Part shown: positions 24,501 to 25,756 of the stretch, piece after piece
Layout of the letters: the number at the start of each line of letters is the position of its first letter
Position numbering within the stretch: position 1 is the stretch's first letter
Source: a virus
Length of the DNA stretch: 25,756 bases
Reading direction: 5' to 3' (one strand)
Virus record (IMG/VR): IMGVR_UViG_3300008952_000270
Coordinates: 1-25,756 of that record
Notes under the pieces: model-generated
The model's database searches: none
Told to the model about the DNA's origin: nothing
The model's input: only the letters and a program-made list of their open reading frames with translations
Translations under genes and position numbers: made by a program

Positions 24501-25756
24501 TTCTGGGGTTCACTATATCACAGGCTCTTCCTATCCGCTGCCTCAAGATCCTAGAAACGCTCCCGATTATCACGAAAACTTTACGATGTATAGTCGCCCT
24601 ACCGCATTTGGCCCCCCAATGGCCGGCCTCGGCGGCGGCGCTTTATGTCTTTCGGGCGCCCTGTATACCACAAATACGATTTATGACAGCTTTAGCGGCC
24701 ATAATCCTGCATATACGCCCCCTTATTATGACGGTGAGGCGTGGTGTGATCTGATCTTTAGGCCCATAGGCGGCATTAATTATACTTTGGGCATGATCGC
24801 GAGAGAGACTACAGCATCTTATTTACGTTTTGACGCTGGTTATCAAAGCGGGAGCATGACAAGCCGTCAAGCAGCCGGTTCGTGGGCAGGTTGTGGCCCC
24901 CGCACTCCTCTCATCTTCACTCCCAATGCATTCCCTTACACGGCAACCAGTGTTCCGACACTTCCGCGGCGCCCCGCTATTGCTCCTTATAGCGGCGTCA
25001 ACATCAATAAAAATTCCATGCAATTAAGTGCCAGTATAAGGCTAAAAGGTATTGAAAGCGTGTCGTTTGCAGAACAAAATGTATTTGGACAAACGACTGC
25101 AACGCGCAACACCACAGAAGGTTATAAATGGATTATTCAGCCGTGGTTTGAGACTCCTATGTTAAACTTTAATGACACAGGAGTCCGACCTCTTACTAGT
25201 TCAGAACTATCACTGCCGACATTTGCGTCATGTTCGGTACCGCGCGGCATGTGGCATCAGTTTGGAATTATCGAGCCCGATCAGAATAAAGGAATATTCT
25301 TAGAGATTGGTGATATACCTAATAATTGGTTAACCTATAATCATCTTATTATAAATACAGGCAGCGTCTATAACGAATTTGATACTGACGGCTCTTATAC
25401 TATTCCATCTAAAGTAAAATCATTAAGTGATTTAGTTGGATTTAATCAGGGCACTAATAAGGCGCGCCTCGGTGGTCTCAAAGAAAATATCACCATTAAA
25501 GAGGCAATTGTCGCAGTTCCCTATGTAATTGAAACAACCACAGTCACATTGGGAGCCAAGGAGGCAACGTTCGAACGCAAGAAATTTATAACCATCCCTG
25601 AATATCGCTTCGAATCAGCGCTAGCGACGGCTTACGGCAGTGCTGCCGGCGATTCATTGTTGTCGGCTGGTGAATCTATACGCAGACAAATTGAGCTTAT
25701 GCAAAACTATATTATGCCCCCTGAGTTTGATTTTATTACTAATCGCGATTTAGATC
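15562..25756 (+). CDS. Giant LamG-domain baseplate/tail protein, 3' end beyond window (at least 3,398 codons)
   Basis: The ATG overlaps the upstream gene by 11 bases; translation from here has no stop to base 25756. Residues 1-115 are a charged helical head (NKNKNYSDFKTEKEEFESVE, then RISDYYPYDGS). Residues about 200-386 are a clear LamG/concanavalin-A-like sandwich (VTVEFWLKTG, WSHYAMTF, KLYVNGT, GSLDEFRFWKERRSAKQI). Residues about 496-625 hold a tail module with NLANIFKAKGTEKAVRNVLR. Residues about 694-905 look like a weaker LamG domain. Residues 1056-1152 contain PVNRYRSRYKAIEKLREAFF and IVESHVLERNKYESKFPTLE. A second clear LamG domain spans about 1880-1985 (SWVHVAVTW, VYINGV, GSIDEVSIWKRKLNSDEV). 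Residues 2691-2775 hold FVPYKGFYPADRTLQLVEQF and FNPGILYNSIKSGLAVDWP. I recognise several blocks from aquatic phage structural proteins. A host-contacting baseplate or fibre role is inferred. Confidence 0.85.
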   Translation, partial: MSIKKLFEAGNKNKNYSDFKTEKEEFESVESRKNAEELILKQNTFVPDINYAIPAEFVKYGSAFLYYKGALDRISDYYPYDGSAAEKNKFYNNLLEVEKYVFDSRYPRTNGHIKFSSAGWGSRTSTADGFGLPATTEYITIKGGPLTSSGTSMIERGPNPYNDVFNYSNVYDENIYETAGLPDDYGLGTRLSNLRSNFDTGVTVEFWLKTGSINYSATTQKQVVFDMWNNYSAATTNYGRLTISLHTASAASPSTSAGNAPFMYTIHSGSSGGTRVVRTIGTGSAATASFGSWSHYAMTFANSGSNFVAKLYVNGTLNSTNVHTSTTMAEINSKNMMARLGALITTPSGSTAAAGAGKLSGSLDEFRFWKERRSAKQIAENYFVPVEGGANSDISNTTLGVYYKFNEGITGITAEDEVVLDYAGRISNGLWTGYTATARSTTSAIVEAGAASTEYKDPIIRTTNPLFQTLSSSLCASGSYYDLNNASQFKNYAPSWVIEEQDSSEHPDLDLMSHICGAYFDKIYQLIRALPDFKGQQYTSASSTPLPFAQHLPQSLGLYTTDLFIDGTIMERLLNRTNDSLFQNDLQDTKNLIYLNLYNNLANIFKAKGTEKAVRNVLRCFYLDDSLFQFRTYGKNVTYKLENNLQEHIAQDTRVSFNSVNNARGIVYQKADSSNANSRGHISGSNSGSATDYQSAYGATMEADVTFPVINTTYDKLHRNFVSASLFGLHTVNSASANSMDGSDTTLVTNNYANFQVHAIRDEPFSRNVYFRLSSSHYPYPLPYLTSSTFFSVYNNERWNLSVRIRPQKYPLSTFVSGANAPTYDVIFRGASTRIGALDRQFEVSGTVNYTVGSNFLKAPKRIYVGAQRTNLTGALVNLSDVYVSNTKYWSQYIDNISLDQHAYDADNRGVSGSYKNISPIGTLNDNFDLLRRNTLALDWTYYNVTASNATGNFTVMDFSSGSSLIRDNYGWLGNIVGYQHTGYGYGFATSSTTVLDNNEINMYKFVDPEAAIDSSMISILSEDDTLYDIVETVPSYVNTFEKSMYGNISEEMLTFLAGVVDFNNIIGEPVNRYRSRYKAIEKLREAFFRRVTEVTQVEKFINYYKWFDDALSIVIGQLMPASSDFIEDTLNIVESHVLERNKYESKFPTLEMAGTDPEAAIGGMASAPRWEFAHFPPSGSDPSEWVSPTRGNPAFNVFYWKNMAERSIPPIAVKGNATINAQRETIRKIVSSQPHLSRSLPVFATVDGTTYTRNTFASRNSQRFYSLKTQLSGSPAYGGIRGGVNFPPGKKIDFTYNALRPYGPVNHSGGVFVPQNVLMAFAEDFTGLLNNRDPKEPNKKIKRNVKVLHGRNYEDGLGYQTVKSSMAFPFNIISSSVKSGYLKEVSDKVTGNVAITNLHNDVYGPDMEIPLQGPFTNYAVGGHQSRHIGLNYKSATRELDNYRTRPEAWKLLLGTCTDTTRIIEDSGAIGMVGPDYPWPEANDDGARPYPMTASQLAVYYRGLTAKRPVNIRNIHHTTGSPTKLGNYNENYEVVSTVGAYANPRAFIDSQPTLPSNVFQSNTTSSMTANTWLDSVTRFAGTRSLGRKLFVEPYYIGNYLRGNDPVLNNSSAGRNKSVIRSRFNSPGGPETHTPAYTDFRSDSISAYNSWNNRNLSVIKPSQGPSGSWESFDGNLQTGSIRVNDILNKPYGLRSHLARHTARFGRDSLFQTGTMSGPGYATRLQAPGATYNQLPGFHKVHRNNLARLIKHDQIQQITVGPLSNTIAGHYVEGANGDKGPALVLTSSTEGWDEGTQLYQALTSSGFTYSGWHYFAPGSSVRRFFNMNRTQAGAFPGLSIAKGYSSSRHRIIVLMATANSDDSSRQQAEWQVTGNVGGDLTSESWVHVAVTWTGSNGSLTAAEPLVYINGVSHTVTEDTAPLDYYPQNWRVIEDYKDFSTVKILGNNFVTFGGNHSDKTWSYSGSIDEVSIWKRKLNSDEVNQLYNGGTPCDITGSNVYTQSSSAGLWEWIRMGDGKNGSNAVDHTNPGTSGTSNRITGEINSMIFMPITQKTFGQQLSITASSPAATAGCSVKIIGQRTVSTYTTGAVYDNFNVKHQIPRSSKQYTWITSSIAPGSKIKAFGYAPADFYYSSSLHGQQEFINFLSASDGGSYFQTAIGATRNYGIAQVAVNADSNLDQYLADNLVGLSYVFADPVDTSTNTLGVGQNISNYFNTGALGYLDQVVAHGKAMGLNGLLLKRGSGYGFNSWNQLRQAYSPILRRQAANNQVVVNMGSAPSTPTVFEMPPVSMRGRTGIVNFDLVTDESVTPTYALECAFTNEKIYYNSTAMNDMMGISLLNFTTPFEQAIEVAHGTDYSTNWVAYSENIFPSQRNEFLSRSTQRVGYDNKFWRTTLNDRMTVGAALSNSCGVWDDPGTAGSSRTLSQSCWPLDAPYGFLTRSNANNWNTAEAFLSFLAAPGVAMGNLAVAGGELQNGYSSYFANSVFGEAMGPTYPTQLLYRPAALYARKHQLTTPASNVCASGMLIPQTGAINRSIFLAKNQCSGTFAGEAVWQTGELAGIVRKSGPPSSTTLSKASLNINLFQKSASAPWYNGYSDYNADLKLLARGFSIVPEFRISEHIDDYLEAGLIDNGKTDSFEIAETGINSSTVTNGTASFYLDYSNSDFLQEFLRVKQETLLNAKEIKLVCSAACKFVPYKGFYPADRTLQLVEQFKKDYADTMNGSALRSGFAAPNLEKAGSSDLFAGVWGGFTKMAMAPLFNPGILYNSIKSGLAVDWPLVTRGSKFQKVAFGQTGEFDGDNAQNWAITCRSGSSGVYPLYTIGSDHTNPDSSYNQEMLGFNRTFFDMRVPFEGVINPENYLEGINLFDMDAHPSSSVASATASYAGAPGASYSRMMRNFLGAVPEFFLKDNSFTKLSTPAMFDTLTFDGNETYMARIKLYRSMTGSRNYSYESASVNYHSDLTKLFTPLGACGVQQATAGGDDSGVHYITGSSYPLPQDPRNAPDYHENFTMYSRPTAFGPPMAGLGGGALCLSGALYTTNTIYDSFSGHNPAYTPPYYDGEAWCDLIFRPIGGINYTLGMIARETTASYLRFDAGYQSGSMTSRQAAGSWAGCGPRTPLIFTPNAFPYTATSVPTLPRRPAIAPYSGVNINKNSMQLSASIRLKGIESVSFAEQNVFGQTTATRNTTEGYKWIIQPWFETPMLNFNDTGVRPLTSSELSLPTFASCSVPRGMWHQFGIIEPDQNKGIFLEIGDIPNNWLTYNHLIINTGSVYNEFDTDGSYTIPSKVKSLSDLVGFNQGTNKARLGGLKENITIKEAIVAVPYVIETTTVTLGAKEATFERKKFITIPEYRFESALATAYGSAAGDSLLSAGESIRRQIELMQNYIMPPEFDFITNRDLD
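16159..16719 (+). other. LamG/concanavalin-A-like domain 1 in the giant protein
   Basis: This region (residues about 200-386) has the classic order of a laminin-G jelly-roll: an opening strand VTVEFWLKTG, a central SWSHYAMTF strand, a KLYVNGT strand, and the closing GSLDEFRFWKERRSAKQIAE with its helix turn. The next block, LGVYYKFNEG followed by DYAGRISNG, is also typical of tandem LamG-like segments. Such domains often bind glycans. The fold call is confident and the ligand is unknown. Confidence 0.8.
17047..17475 (+). other. Tail/baseplate module with KGT block in the giant protein
   Basis: Residues about 496-638 run WVIEEQDSSEHPDLDLMSHI, a helix containing FDKIYQLIRAL, then YLNLYNNLANIFKAKGTEKA and a final FRTYGKN. 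I recognise the pattern of a helical pair followed by an NNL-x-x-I-x-K-x-KGT block, and then an R-x-YG strand, from long tail or baseplate proteins of several phage groups, including phages of Bacteroidetes. It is probably a structural docking module. The recognition is from memory of sequence patterns, not a search. Confidence 0.5.
20920..21520 (+). other. LamG/concanavalin-A-like domain 2 in the giant protein
   Basis: Residues about 1787-1986 contain SWVHVAVTWTG, a strand ending VYINGVSH, and SGSIDEVSIWKRKLNSDEVN followed by QLYNGG, which is the standard LamG end with its helix. The domain is preceded at residues 1730-1751 by a HKVHRNN block that I have also seen next to LamG segments in aquatic phage proteins. 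Glycan binding is a reasonable inference but unproven. Confidence 0.8.

Noticed and set aside
25350-25357. Exact T4-type late promoter core TATAAATA
   Set aside because: It lies deep inside the giant reading frame, and about one copy per strand is expected by chance in this AT-rich window. No partner gene start follows within the window.
15562-25756. Alternative reading of the last 10 kb as several separate genes
   Set aside because: Translation in one frame gave no stop in any line, and recognisable domains occur in the same frame from the start to the window end.

Overview
The window is part of the virion-structure region of a tailed phage with a contractile, T4-type tail (myovirus architecture). 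The organism is inferred from gene content: a T4 gp55-type late sigma factor, the two baseplate wedge proteins gp25 and gp6, and a tail-associated amidase. All genes are on the + strand. They abut or overlap by 1 to 26 bases, and the largest gap is only 38 bases. I see no RNA gene, insertion sequence, CRISPR array, attachment site or clear terminator. Several proteins carry sequence blocks I recognise from marine and other aquatic phage contigs, so an aquatic phage is likely. The host cannot be fixed from this window.

Layout. 1-756: 3' part of a sugar-nucleotide epimerase/dehydratase gene whose start lies upstream of the window. 760-2583: five small, overlapping, AT-rich genes: an unknown 80-residue protein, an FmdB-type zinc ribbon, a single-pass membrane protein, the late sigma factor, and a helical 96-residue protein. 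2583-5057: baseplate hub and cell-wall entry functions, namely a hub-like protein fused to a zinc amidase, then a probable spike-associated protein. 5082-11825: a 2,247-residue structural protein. 11864-14040: gp25 and gp6. 14040-15572: a beta-rich protein with a DNRLRE/CBM96-like N-terminus. 15562 to the end: a giant open frame of at least 3,398 codons that I translated line by line without meeting a stop; it runs off the window.

How the genes work together (partly inference). The late sigma factor would direct host RNA polymerase to late genes such as those that follow. gp25 and gp6 form the wedge core. The amidase-hub and spike proteins would sit at the tail tip. The two giant proteins and the DNRLRE-like protein occupy the place where T4 has gp7 to gp12, and may replace that set with a few very large polypeptides. 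The LamG-like and DNRLRE-like folds point to glycan contact at the baseplate periphery. The epimerase may supply or modify sugars. The least described parts are the two giant proteins.
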